Notes under the pieces: generated by a model | What the model was told of the DNA's origin: nothing | The model's database searches: none | The model's input: the letters and a program-made list of their open reading frames with translations, nothing else | Part shown: positions 16,931-25,584 of the stretch, one piece after another | Layout: every line of letters begins with the position of its first letter | Numbering within the stretch: the stretch's first letter is position 1 | Origin: CAZMNY01 sp964567745 | Lineage (GTDB): Bacteria; Planctomycetota; Planctomycetia; Pirellulales; Pirellulaceae | Direction of reading: 5' to 3' | Length of the DNA: 64,000 nucleotides | NCBI GenBank assembly: GCA_964567745.1 | Contig: CAZMNY010000006.1 | Span: 204,135-268,134, forward strand | Translations under genes and position numbers: made by a program

Positions 16931-18499
16931 TCACTTCCTTCTTTTCCTGTTTCGTGAAACGGGCTTCGCGTAGTCGGCAAGTTTCTCGCGTAAGCGTTTG
17001 ATAATTTCAGGATTCTGCGCCGCGAGGTTTTTGCTTTCCAGCGGATCTGCCTGATAGTCGTAGAGCTCGTATTCCGCAGTGCGAACCGGCTGATCGATGG
17101 CCTTCCATTCGACCAGTCGATATCGCTCAGTACGGATAGAGCGGCCAAGTTTCCGTCGCGGATAAACATGGTAGGCGTGATCGCGCACACGGGATTTGGG
17201 ATCCTTAAGCACGCCAACGAGGCTCAGCCCATCGATCGGCTGCGGCCCTGTCGGCGCTTCGAGTCCAGCGAGCTCGGCTAGAGTCGGATACAAATCGACG
17301 CTTTCAGCCAGTTGACGAGTTGACGTCATAGGACGAGTGACTCCTGGCGCGCTGATTAGAATCGGAATGCGGTTGGCTTGCTCGTAGTTCGTGTGCTTGG
17401 TCCAAATGCCGAGGTCGCCTAGGTGAAAGCCATGATCGCCCCAGAGCACGACAATCGTGTTGCCGTCGAGACCGAGCCGGGCGAATTCGTCCATCACTTT
17501 GCCGATTTGCGCATCGACGAAACTTGTGCTCGCATAGTAACCATGAATCAGTTTTCGTTTGAGCTTCTCACCGATAGGCGCCTTTACGGGGACAGGCGAG
17601 TAGGCCGCGATTTCGCCACCGCGTTTACCGGCAACTGCTGGGGCATTCGCGGGAAGTGACTCGAATTGAGGCAGCGGCAGTTTGGCTGGATCGTACAGAT
17701 CCCAATATTTCTTGGGAGCGCTAAAGGGCAAGTGGGGCCGAACGAATCCCGTCACAATGAAGAACGGCTGGCCTTTGTCCTTACGCCGAGTTGCGGCAGC
17801 GCGTAAACGCTTAACTACTTCTTCGGCAACGCGACCGTCCGCGTAAGCGTTGTCCGAGACATCGGGCGATTCATACGCGGCGCCTCGCGGCAAACTGCGG
17901 ATCTGGCCGAGCTTCTGGTTGGTAAACAGAGCCTCCTCGCGAGTCAGCTTGCCGCCCTCGGTGCTCGACGGATCGACGTATTCGATCACCTTGTCGTGAA
18001 AGTGGGGAACCTCAAACGAACGAGGATCTCCCTGATTGCCATGTCCAATATGAAAGACTTTGCCCAACGATTCGGTGCGGTAGCCATGCTTCGCGAAATA
18101 CTGAGGCATCGTGACCGCGTCGGGAACAATCTCTCGCAACTGGCTGCCAAGTCCATACAGGCCAGTCGACGTCGAGTGTGAACCGAGCATCAGTGTGAAG
18201 CGAGAAGGCGCGCAAACAGCCTGATTGCAGTACGCCATGTCGAATCGCATTCCGCGAGCCGCGAGACGATCAATGTTAGGCGTCTTGGCCGAACGATCGC
18301 CGTAACATCCGAGCGCCGGTTTAAGGTCGTCGACAAGGATCAGCAGCACATTGGGCTTTTCCTGCGCTTCGGTCGGCGTCGCCGTGAAACATAACAGGCA
18401 AGCAAAGCAGGCCAGGTACTGCCACGCCGGCCATAGTACCCGTCGATTGGACGAAGCGAGGACGCGCATTTTCTGTAGCGAGTCAGTTGCTATTTTCAT
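16931..18499 (-). CDS. Exported sulfatase, iduronate-2-sulfatase-like
   Basis: 522 residues. The N-terminus is long but contains a hydrophobic segment (LACFACLLCFTATPTEAQ) before the mature start. The sulfatase motif NQAVCAPSRFTLMLG places the formylglycine Cys at about residue 96, and the CAPSR form together with VDDLKPALGCYGD and GLYGLG is characteristic of iduronate-2-sulfatase-like enzymes. A late GDHGFHLGDLGIW motif provides the other metal and sulfate ligands. AGGCAAG lies before the ATG. It is first in a two-sulfatase operon. Action on a sulfated uronic-acid polymer is the family expectation, not shown by the sequence. Confidence 0.9.
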   Translation of the reverse strand: MKIATDSLQKMRVLASSNRRVLWPAWQYLACFACLLCFTATPTEAQEKPNVLLILVDDLKPALGCYGDRSAKTPNIDRLAARGMRFDMAYCNQAVCAPSRFTLMLGSHSTSTGLYGLGSQLREIVPDAVTMPQYFAKHGYRTESLGKVFHIGHGNQGDPRSFEVPHFHDKVIEYVDPSSTEGGKLTREEALFTNQKLGQIRSLPRGAAYESPDVSDNAYADGRVAEEVVKRLRAAATRRKDKGQPFFIVTGFVRPHLPFSAPKKYWDLYDPAKLPLPQFESLPANAPAVAGKRGGEIAAYSPVPVKAPIGEKLKRKLIHGYYASTSFVDAQIGKVMDEFARLGLDGNTIVVLWGDHGFHLGDLGIWTKHTNYEQANRIPILISAPGVTRPMTSTRQLAESVDLYPTLAELAGLEAPTGPQPIDGLSLVGVLKDPKSRVRDHAYHVYPRRKLGRSIRTERYRLVEWKAIDQPVRTAEYELYDYQADPLESKNLAAQNPEIIKRLREKLADYAKPVSRNRKRRK

Positions 18500-18681
18500 T
18501 CGATCTTGCCTGTGGTGCGTTTGCTATGATGCTGCATTGCATTTTACTGCTTGGCGGAAAGCCTCGCAGGTATGGGACGGCCGTGTTTCGTGCGCGTCCG
18601 CCTACGATTGATACGGTATAGCTCGGCGCGACCGAAAGAAGCTCGCACTGAACCGCAAAGTTAACCGTCGGCATCCACGCA

Positions 18682-18846
18682 ATGAAAAGAAGATTCGTCG
18701 CGATTGCTATCCTATGGACAGTCGTCTTTCTATCGGCGTTTGTCTGGTTCAACAACGTCCCAAGAAAACTGGGCATGTTCAATCATCCCATGTTGCTTGA
18801 ATCTGTCGATTACGGATTCCCGGCCGTTCGGCCGTGTCGAATTTAA
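18682..18846 (+). CDS. Short single-helix membrane protein, probably truncated
   Basis: 54 codons starting MKRRFVAIAILWTVVFLSAF, one good membrane helix, then VWFNNVPRKLGMFNHP and a premature-looking end. No clear ribosome site. It lies at the left end of a patch of damaged small genes and may itself be the surviving 5' part of a longer membrane protein. The 311 bases after it (18847-19157) hold no recognisable gene. Confidence 0.35.
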   Translation: MKRRFVAIAILWTVVFLSAFVWFNNVPRKLGMFNHPMLLESVDYGFPAVRPCRI

Positions 18847-19157
18847 ACGCGACCCAAGGATTGATGAGCCGTTCTCGCGATTCCTGCATAGCGGGGGCTG
18901 CTGATCGATCAAAAGGACGGCGACCCGCGAGTGATGTCGCGGAAACGAATCGATAAAGGAATCGCTAGTCGTTGAAGGATCCGCAGAAAGCGGCAGTGAA
19001 AACCCAAGTCTGGCAAACTGGGCGACTTGGCGATCTGCTGGGATGGTGAGGCAATTCACATTGATTCAGCCGACTTGTCGTTAAAATCGACTGCAGGAAC
19101 GGCCAAGACTTGAAGTCACATTTCACTTGCGACGTTTGCGTTCTACGGAGATCCGAC

Positions 19158-19682
19158 ATGAATCTGCCTGCTCTCGTCTTGACAGCACTCTTGGTGACTG
19201 CGGCGGACACTCCGGTCGACAACGAAAACGCCATCGTCGCGTCGGGCCCGAAAGAGGGCACCATGCTGACGATCTTTAAAGCAACTCGAGTCGCCAACGG
19301 CACATGCATTCATTGTGCAATGACCTGAGGCAACGCCGTTATGTCCTTCGTGAAGGAGTTAGACGAGCCGACGGCCGACTACATTCGATTTCTGGATGCC
19401 AACTACGATCAACTGAGAAAGAAACGTCGAGCTCGAGTCGTGCTCATTTGGCTTGACGGGGACGAAGGCAAGTTGGCGGCATGGGCGAACGAAAACGACA
19501 TTAATAAACTGCCACTCTCTGTCGTCAGCTCAAAGAACGAGAAGTTAAAGACTTGGAATATCAATTGCGACGCGGCGCATACGCTCATACTGCTCAAACG
19601 CCGCAAGGTCATGAATTCGTATGGCGACTCGCAATCGCCCTCAGCGGCTCGAGTCATGTCCAGTTCTGCGATTTTTGATTGA
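19158..19682 (+). pseudogene. Exported CxxC protein interrupted by an in-frame TGA
   Basis: The ATG at 19158 has CGGAG upstream and opens a signal peptide (MNLPALVLTALLVTAA). The frame continues with MLTIFKATRVANGTCIHCAMT, stops at TGA (19326-19328), then goes on in the same frame for 117 codons: GNAVMSFVKELDEPTADYI, VVLIWLDGDEGKLAAWA, NKLPLSVVSSKN, to a TGA at 19680-19682. The whole resembles exported thioredoxin-fold-like planctomycete proteins that carry a CxxC followed by a beta-alpha-beta core. Frame and composition are conserved on both sides of the stop, so either a recent nonsense mutation, a sequencing error, or readthrough applies. A hairpin (TCCTT-CGTG-AAGGA, 19344-19357) follows the TGA by 15 bases. 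Confidence 0.6.
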
Positions 19683-19952
19683 GCCGAAGTGTGCGTTCTT
19701 AGCCGACTCGATTTTTCGCAACATTGTTGAGTTGGCTGGAATCGCCCTCGTTGCCTTTCATGCCCCAACGGTCAATGGCGTGCACGCATGCCCGCTAATC
19801 GGCGCGCTCTTTCATTCTGCGGTCGAGCGGGCAACGATCGCTTGCCTTCACTGGTGTTGAGCGAGAAACTAAAGATGTGCTCGACCAGCGGGACGAGGCA
19901 AATGGTACGGCTTTTGCTTCGCCTTCAAGGAAACAACTCAGGGAGAAAAACC

Positions 19953-20531
19953 ATGACAAGCCAAGCAATGCGAATGACAGCAATCGCCTGTTTACTGGGC
20001 ACGGCCGGATGCGTGACCGACAAAGTCGTGGTCTACAAGGAGAGCCTGCTCGACGCCAAGGCGATGAAACAATTTGTCGGCGAGTACAATGTCGAGAAAT
20101 GACCCGGCAATGAAAGACCCGAAACCGTAACGGTCTCAGCAAAGAAGGGCAAGCACTATTTCTCCTACGAAGCGTCCGACAAAAAAAAAATCAACAATCG
20201 ATTCATGCTCTCGAAGATCCCAAATTCAAAACGGAACCTGTTACTCGTCTCGGTCCCCAGTCAAGGCGACACTAACAAATCCAATATTTTCTTCATCGGT
20301 CAAGTCGAAAAGGGAAAGATGCATCTGTGGATCGTCGTCTCGAACATGCCGGTTGCGGAAGGGCGACTCGCCTTCGAAAACCACAAGGCAAAAGCCGGTG
20401 ACGTGAAGAAGTTCCTCTCGAAATACGCTGACGAGTTCGTCAGAGCAAACAAACCGACGGTGACGCTCAAAAAAGTCAAAGGCATAGGCGGGGATACCAA
20501 GTCAAGAAGCCTCTCCCCGATCGCTCGTTAA
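19953..20531 (+). pseudogene. Small lipoprotein gene interrupted by an in-frame TGA
   Basis: The ATG at 19953 has GGGAG upstream. MTSQAMRMTAIACLLGTAGC suggests a lipoprotein leader with a weak lipobox. After FVGEYNVEK comes a TGA (20100-20102), and the same frame then continues for 142 codons: PGNERPETVTVSAKKGKHYF, FMLSKIPNSKRNLLLVSV, IFFIGQVEKGKMHLWIVV, to TAA at 20529. The parts read as one lipocalin-like or small beta-barrel lipoprotein of unknown function. It is the second gene in a row with a single in-frame TGA. The final TAA overlaps the stop of the convergent sulfatase (TTAA). Confidence 0.6.
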
Positions 20532-21916
20532 TCGTACCTCAACAATGTCTGCCCTTTGGCTGGCATTGAGTCGAGCGATGTTTGCAATGCCTTGCGGACC
20601 TTGTCTCGACCATTGATGGGGGATGCTTCCAAGACGTCGTTTTCAACGTCGAACAATCGTCCGTCGCCGTAGAGCTTCCATCGCTGATTGCGCACGAATG
20701 TCAGGGGTTTTCCCTTTTCGGGTCGAGGCCAATAGTAGATGTGAATCGGCCGTCGAGCCGCCGACTCTTTTCCCTGCAAGGTGGGTAGAAAACTCACACC
20801 ATCGGTTGAGCCGGGAAGCGAAGCTCCGCTGAGTGCAGCAAGGGTAGGGATAAAGTCGGAGAATTCCACCAGTCGATTTGTTACGCGGCCCGCGGGAACA
20901 TAGCCGGGCTGGTAGGCGATCAAAGCGACTCGAGTTCCAGCGTCGGTCGGCTTGCCCTTGCCGCCTCGCACTTCAACGTCTCCCATCTTCGATCGAATGG
21001 AACTGTGCGTTCCATTATCGCCGTTGACTAGCACAAGCGTATTGTCGTCGATCCCCAGCTCGACAGTCTTGTCGACGAGCCGGCCAATCAACTTGTCCAT
21101 ATAGGCGACCATGTCGCCAAAGTTCTGTTGTTTGTTTTTGCTTTTCTTGTTGGCGCTGTCCGGCGTCGGTTGAAAGGGACTGTGGACCAGAGCCATCGGG
21201 TAGTATAGAAAAAACGGTTCGTCGCGATACTCCTCCATGCGGTCCAAAAGAAACTGACAGTAGACGTCTGGACCGTACTTGTTCTTGTCGAACTGTTTCA
21301 GTTTCCCGTCGATCGTAACGAGCGGTCCCCAATAGCGATCACCGAGTTGATCGACTTGCCACAGGCAATGCCGCTCGAATCCCATCTCCTCTGGCAGCGC
21401 GCCCTTAGCTCGAAATTCCTTTCTGTAGTGCTTCGCGCCGTAGAGTTGCCATTTGCCCGCAATCGCGGTGCGGCACCCGGCTTGAAGAAACATACGGCCA
21501 AACGTTTTTTGATCTCGCTTGAGAATCGAAAACGCCGCGTAATTTCGAACGTTACTCAGGCCGGTCATGATCTTCACGCGACTCGGCGTACAGAGCGGCT
21601 GTGAGTAGCAGTGGTTGAATCGCATACCGCCCGCAGCCATTCGATCGAGGTTGGGCGTCGAGTAGGATGTGCCTCCGTAGCTGCCATAACATTCGTAGCC
21701 AATGTCATCCGCCATGATCAGGATGATGTTGGGACGCTTGGCGCGCGCCTCGTTCGCGAAAGCGAGTTGCCCCAAAGCGACCAGTAAGAGGGTCGCAGTC
21801 CAAACCATGTTTCGGCCGAGTGACGTGAACGAATTTGTCAGGCTTACCGTCAGGTCGACGTTCGCAAACAAATAGTCGATCTCGGGCCCATGCGTGCTCG
21901 CTGTCTGATCGTTCAT
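20528..21916 (-). CDS. Exported sulfatase (type I, CTPSR)
   Basis: 462 residues. The ATG at 21916 has AAAAGGGA upstream; it puts 36 residues ahead of a signal-like segment (MVWTATLLLVALGQLAFANE). A start at 21808 would begin right at that segment but lacks a ribosome site, so the N-terminus is uncertain. The core motifs are NIILIMADDIGYECYG and SQPLCTPSRVKIMTG (Cys at about 109), with VNGDNGTH for the second metal site. At this length it is among the shorter family members. It is monocistronic and converges, with overlapping stop codons, on the interrupted lipoprotein gene. Confidence 0.88.
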   Translation of the reverse strand: MNDQTASTHGPEIDYLFANVDLTVSLTNSFTSLGRNMVWTATLLLVALGQLAFANEARAKRPNIILIMADDIGYECYGSYGGTSYSTPNLDRMAAGGMRFNHCYSQPLCTPSRVKIMTGLSNVRNYAAFSILKRDQKTFGRMFLQAGCRTAIAGKWQLYGAKHYRKEFRAKGALPEEMGFERHCLWQVDQLGDRYWGPLVTIDGKLKQFDKNKYGPDVYCQFLLDRMEEYRDEPFFLYYPMALVHSPFQPTPDSANKKSKNKQQNFGDMVAYMDKLIGRLVDKTVELGIDDNTLVLVNGDNGTHSSIRSKMGDVEVRGGKGKPTDAGTRVALIAYQPGYVPAGRVTNRLVEFSDFIPTLAALSGASLPGSTDGVSFLPTLQGKESAARRPIHIYYWPRPEKGKPLTFVRNQRWKLYGDGRLFDVENDVLEASPINGRDKVRKALQTSLDSMPAKGQTLLRYD

Positions 21917-22150
21917 CCGATTTCCCTTTTAGGCGCCGACGTTTGAGGGGCGACGCTTGAGTCGCGAAGAATGCTGTACTGCATTTTAGTTATACACTGA
22001 GGCGAAATCGGAAACTTTGTGCAAACGCGTGACGTTTCTCACAGGGCGGAGTATCTTTGTCGCCGCGCGAGGCTCGCGGCGCGGTAAGATGATTCTCCCC
22101 TGGCGGCCTTCCTTCCTCCGACCCCACTCGTTCCCGCAGGAGTCAACGCC

Positions 22151-23848
22151 ATGTGTTCGAGCAAGCAAACCCGATTTCGCAACACGAGTCCGATGACTTG
22201 GCTATTCGCGACCTACCTGGCGACTCAATTGTCCGCCGCCACAATTGCGGCTGAGGCGATTCGCGTGCCTCAAGATCACAAGACGATTCAAGCCGGCATC
22301 AATGCGGCGAGCGACGGCGCAGTCGTTCTTGTCGGCGCCGGAACGTACCGTGAACGAATACGTATGAAAGCTGGCGTTACGGTGCGGAGCGTCGGCGACA
22401 ACGCGAAAGGTAAGTCGGGGTTGAAGCGAGCCGAAGCGACGATTATCGACGGCAACGTCGAAGGCGCGAGCGGCGCCGGAGCTACTATGGCCGAAGGCTC
22501 GACACTCGATGGTTTCACCGTGACAGGCGTCGGCAAATACGATGACGATCTTTGGAATAAACACTACGCCACGAAAGGCGAACATCAGTCGCACGAACAC
22601 ATTGGCAAGCCTGGAACGGCAGGTATCGCCGTGCTTGGCATTTCGCACTGTACTGTAGCCAACAACATTGTGCATCACATTGGATACAGCGGGATCGCCA
22701 TCATGGGCGCCGAAGGAAAACGCGGCTCGCCTCGAATCGTCGGCAACGTCTCCTACCGCAACATGGGCGGCGGCATCGGCTCGATGAAGGGATCGACTGC
22801 GACGATCGAGAACAATACTTGTTTCGAAAATTTCTACGCGGGCATTGGTCACGATAACGCGAGCCCGCTTGTGATCGGCAATGTTTGCTACGGAAATGTC
22901 CGAGCCGGTATTGGCGTCAGCGAACACGCGAAGCCGGTTGTCCGAGGAAACACGTGCTACAAGAACCGTCGCGCAGGGATTGGTATCCGCACTGGCGCGG
23001 AGACATCGCCAGTCGTCGAACACAACGTGTGCTACGAAAACGACATGGCCGGAATTGGATCGCGCGACGACGCGACGCCCATCATTCGGCACAACAAGTG
23101 TTACAAGAATGCGATGGCGGGGATCGGCTGCCAAACGAATGCGAAGCCGCTGATCGAGCACAACGAATGCTACGAAAACAAGATGGCTGGCATCGGCTGC
23201 CAGACTCAGGCACAACCTGTGATTCGCCACAACATTTGCCGCAACAACGCCAGAGCCGGAATCGGAGTCGAGCGAGGCGCCAAGGCGTTGATCCTCGACA
23301 ACAAGTGCGTCGAAAACAAGCTCGTCGCCATCGGAGTCCGCAATGGGTCGACCGCCCACATCGCCGAGAACTTGCTTGTGCGAACAGGAGGCATGCCGCC
23401 GATGATCGCCATTCGTGAAAACTCAACGGCCGTCGTCCGCAACAACACCATTCGGGGCGGCGGAGTCGCTGGCGTCATGGTTCAAGGGACGGCAACCATC
23501 GACGGCAATCAATTCGAAGGCAACGGCCCTCGCCGCGGCGGTCCGCCCAACTTCGCGGTTTGGGTTCATACCGGCGCCGATGTGACAGTCAACAACAATC
23601 GAGCCGATCGCTGGCGACACTCTCTATTCGCCTCCGCCGCTCGCCGAGTTCGAGCGACCGGCAACACGACGTCCAACTTTATCGGCAAAGCCATCGTCGT
23701 GAATAAATCCGAGCTGCCGGCCCATGTCTTCGGCAACACCGCCTTGTCCGACGACGCGAAAGATGTCGCCGCCGAAGTCGGCGAACCAAAGGGCGTCGTT
23801 GCAGACAACAATCGCAAGTCGCCACCTAAGGAAGAGGCCGCGAAGTAG
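22151..23848 (+). CDS. Exported right-handed parallel beta-helix protein with cysteine ladder
   Basis: 565 residues. AGGAG stands nine bases before the ATG, and a signal-like segment (WLFATYLATQLSAATIAAEA) follows a short basic start. The N-terminal cap (VPQDHKTIQAGINAASDGAV) is typical of NosD/pectate-lyase-like helices. From about residue 220 at least eight consecutive coils carry the pattern N-x-C-x-x-N-x-x-AGIG with a period of 22-25 residues, so cysteines and asparagines stack on one face. Such helices bind or cut polysaccharides; no catalytic lyase or hydrolase triad can be recognised. It is monocistronic. The C-terminus is Lys/Glu rich. Confidence 0.85.
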   Translation: MCSSKQTRFRNTSPMTWLFATYLATQLSAATIAAEAIRVPQDHKTIQAGINAASDGAVVLVGAGTYRERIRMKAGVTVRSVGDNAKGKSGLKRAEATIIDGNVEGASGAGATMAEGSTLDGFTVTGVGKYDDDLWNKHYATKGEHQSHEHIGKPGTAGIAVLGISHCTVANNIVHHIGYSGIAIMGAEGKRGSPRIVGNVSYRNMGGGIGSMKGSTATIENNTCFENFYAGIGHDNASPLVIGNVCYGNVRAGIGVSEHAKPVVRGNTCYKNRRAGIGIRTGAETSPVVEHNVCYENDMAGIGSRDDATPIIRHNKCYKNAMAGIGCQTNAKPLIEHNECYENKMAGIGCQTQAQPVIRHNICRNNARAGIGVERGAKALILDNKCVENKLVAIGVRNGSTAHIAENLLVRTGGMPPMIAIRENSTAVVRNNTIRGGGVAGVMVQGTATIDGNQFEGNGPRRGGPPNFAVWVHTGADVTVNNNRADRWRHSLFASAARRVRATGNTTSNFIGKAIVVNKSELPAHVFGNTALSDDAKDVAAEVGEPKGVVADNNRKSPPKEEAAK

Positions 23849-23904
23849 CAGACCAAGCTTTCATTAGGCTCGTGGCTGGGACATCCTGCCGCAGTGGAGT
23901 TTCC

Positions 23905-24097
23905 GCTAGCTGCGAGTCCGATTCACCAGCACGGGGCGAGCAAGCTCGTTGGGGTCTCGGCTGCGCGTTGCCCCTTCGGGGCAACGGACTCACCTCACGG
24001 CGTCAAAAAGCTGCTGGCCTAACGATTAAGTCAACAGGCCGCTTGCCCGTGGCGGTCTTCGTTCCATTTTGCACTTTGCATTCTTCACTTTGCACTT
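23905..24097. repeat. Composite dispersed repeat and hairpins between convergent genes
   Basis: Three parts: a copy of the GAGCAAGCTCGTTGGGG palindromic repeat, with an internal insertion relative to other copies (23905-23954); a perfect 9-bp hairpin, CGTTGCCCC-TTC-GGGGCAACG (23966-23986), a candidate terminator; and an alternating TTTTGCACTTTGCATTCTTC tract (24067-24097). The first and last parts recur in the same order and relative orientation at 52184-52268. Confidence 0.75.
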
Positions 24098-24117
24098 GGA
24101 GCGACACTCGTGGCTCA

Positions 24118-25575
24118 CTACGCCAGGATCGGCTTGATAGCGTGGCCGTGTACGTCGGTCAGGCGGCGGTCGAGTCCGTTGTGGTACCAGGTGAGTTTCG
24201 TGTGGTCGAAGCCGAGCAGTTGAAGAACGGTGGCGTAAAAATCCCAAACGGTTGTCACGTCCTCAACGGAACGGCGACCAAATTCGTCGGTCGCGCCGTG
24301 ACTCACGCCTCCCTTCACGCCCGCCCCCATCATCCAGCATGTAAACCCGTCGGGGTTGTGGTCGCGTCCGGCTGTCCCCTGCTGCCGCGTTGGCATACGA
24401 CCGAACTCGGTGGTCCACAGAATGAGGGTGTCGTCGAGCAGTCCCGATTGCTGTAGGTCGCTCAGCAGCGCCGCGGTCGGTTGATCGAAGATCGGGCAGT
24501 GCCGTTCATAGTCGGACTTCAGCGTCTTGTGAGCATCCCAGTTCAGCTTGCCATCGACCCCGGATGCTCTCGACGCGCAGTAGAGATTGACGTAGCGAAC
24601 TCCGCGTTCGAGCAGTCGGCGTGAGAGCAGACAATTCCTCGCGTAGGCCGCCTTCAATTCGTTCTTGTCATCCGTTCCATACATCTTGTGAACCGCGGTC
24701 GACTCCGACGCCAAATCGGAAACCTCCGGCGCCGAAAGCTGCATGCGAGCCGAAAGTTCATACGCGGAAATCCGAGCCAGCAGTTCCGATTGGCCGGGAT
24801 TGTCGCTCGCGTGACGTTTGTTGAGCAACGAGAGCAACTCGCGCGATGCGGCCTCCTCCTTGGGCGATATGGCGGAGGGACGATCCAAATTGCGAATCGG
24901 CTGCTGATTGCTCAGCACGATTGCTTGATCTCGCGCCGGCAAGAATCCGTTGCTCCAATTCGCCTTGCCATTCGGCGGCTCGCCTCGAATGTCCGGAATC
25001 GCGACATAAGTCGGAAGATTGTCGTTACTGCTCCCAAGCGCATGACTCATCCAAGCTCCAGCGCTTGGAAACCCTTCGGTCGGATGTCCCGTGTTCATGA
25101 AGATGCACCCGGGTCCGTGGGTATTCGTTTTGGTCATCATCGAGTGGACAAAGGCCATCTTGTCCGCGTGGCGACTCATGTGAGGCAGCATGCTGGAGAA
25201 CATTTTGCCGCACTCGCCGGCCGGCGCGAACGGCCACGGACTCTCCATCAACGAACCATTCTTACCTTGAAAACTGACCAAGTTCGCTTCGCCAGGAAGG
25301 GGTTTGCCGTTGAGTTTCGTGAGAGCGGGTTTGTGCTCCCACAGGTCGACATGAGACGCGGCGCCGGGACAGAAGATCTGCAGGACGCGTTTAGCGCGTG
25401 GCTTGAAACGCGTCTGCCCTCGACCAGGCTTCCAGTCGCGATCTTCGCCAACCACATCACGGGCGACCAGTTGGCTTAAGCCGATACCAGCCAATGCAGT
25501 GGAAACATGACCAAGCGATCGACCGAGCGACTGGCCGAGAAAAGCGCGGCGATCAATCATGAACGACGGATTCAT
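24118..25575 (-). CDS. DUF1501 protein (Tat-exported), pair A
   Basis: 485 residues. The leader has a Tat-like twin arginine (RRAFLGQSL). The DUF1501 family is related in fold to alkaline phosphatase/sulfatase; here the conserved pieces are CPGAASHVDLWEHKPAL, FVHSMMTKTNTHGPGC, TEFGRMP and GRDHNPDGFTCWMMG. Function is unknown, but these proteins are almost always encoded beside a PSD1 protein in planctomycetes. Here the PSD1 partner lies immediately upstream with a 9-base gap. The pair is presumably co-exported. Confidence 0.9.
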   Translation of the reverse strand: MNPSFMIDRRAFLGQSLGRSLGHVSTALAGIGLSQLVARDVVGEDRDWKPGRGQTRFKPRAKRVLQIFCPGAASHVDLWEHKPALTKLNGKPLPGEANLVSFQGKNGSLMESPWPFAPAGECGKMFSSMLPHMSRHADKMAFVHSMMTKTNTHGPGCIFMNTGHPTEGFPSAGAWMSHALGSSNDNLPTYVAIPDIRGEPPNGKANWSNGFLPARDQAIVLSNQQPIRNLDRPSAISPKEEAASRELLSLLNKRHASDNPGQSELLARISAYELSARMQLSAPEVSDLASESTAVHKMYGTDDKNELKAAYARNCLLSRRLLERGVRYVNLYCASRASGVDGKLNWDAHKTLKSDYERHCPIFDQPTAALLSDLQQSGLLDDTLILWTTEFGRMPTRQQGTAGRDHNPDGFTCWMMGAGVKGGVSHGATDEFGRRSVEDVTTVWDFYATVLQLLGFDHTKLTWYHNGLDRRLTDVHGHAIKPILA

Positions 25576-25584
25576 CAGACTGCC

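Noticed and set aside
19344..19357. Selenocysteine insertion element after the TGA at 19326
   Set aside because: The hairpin is short, the neighbouring gene's TGA lacks a similar loop with G, and no selenocysteine genes are in the window; kept only as something to exclude.
22202..23359. Long (385-codon) antisense open frame across the beta-helix gene
   Set aside because: It is a by-product of the repetitive coding sequence and codon bias; no ribosome site, signal or family match.
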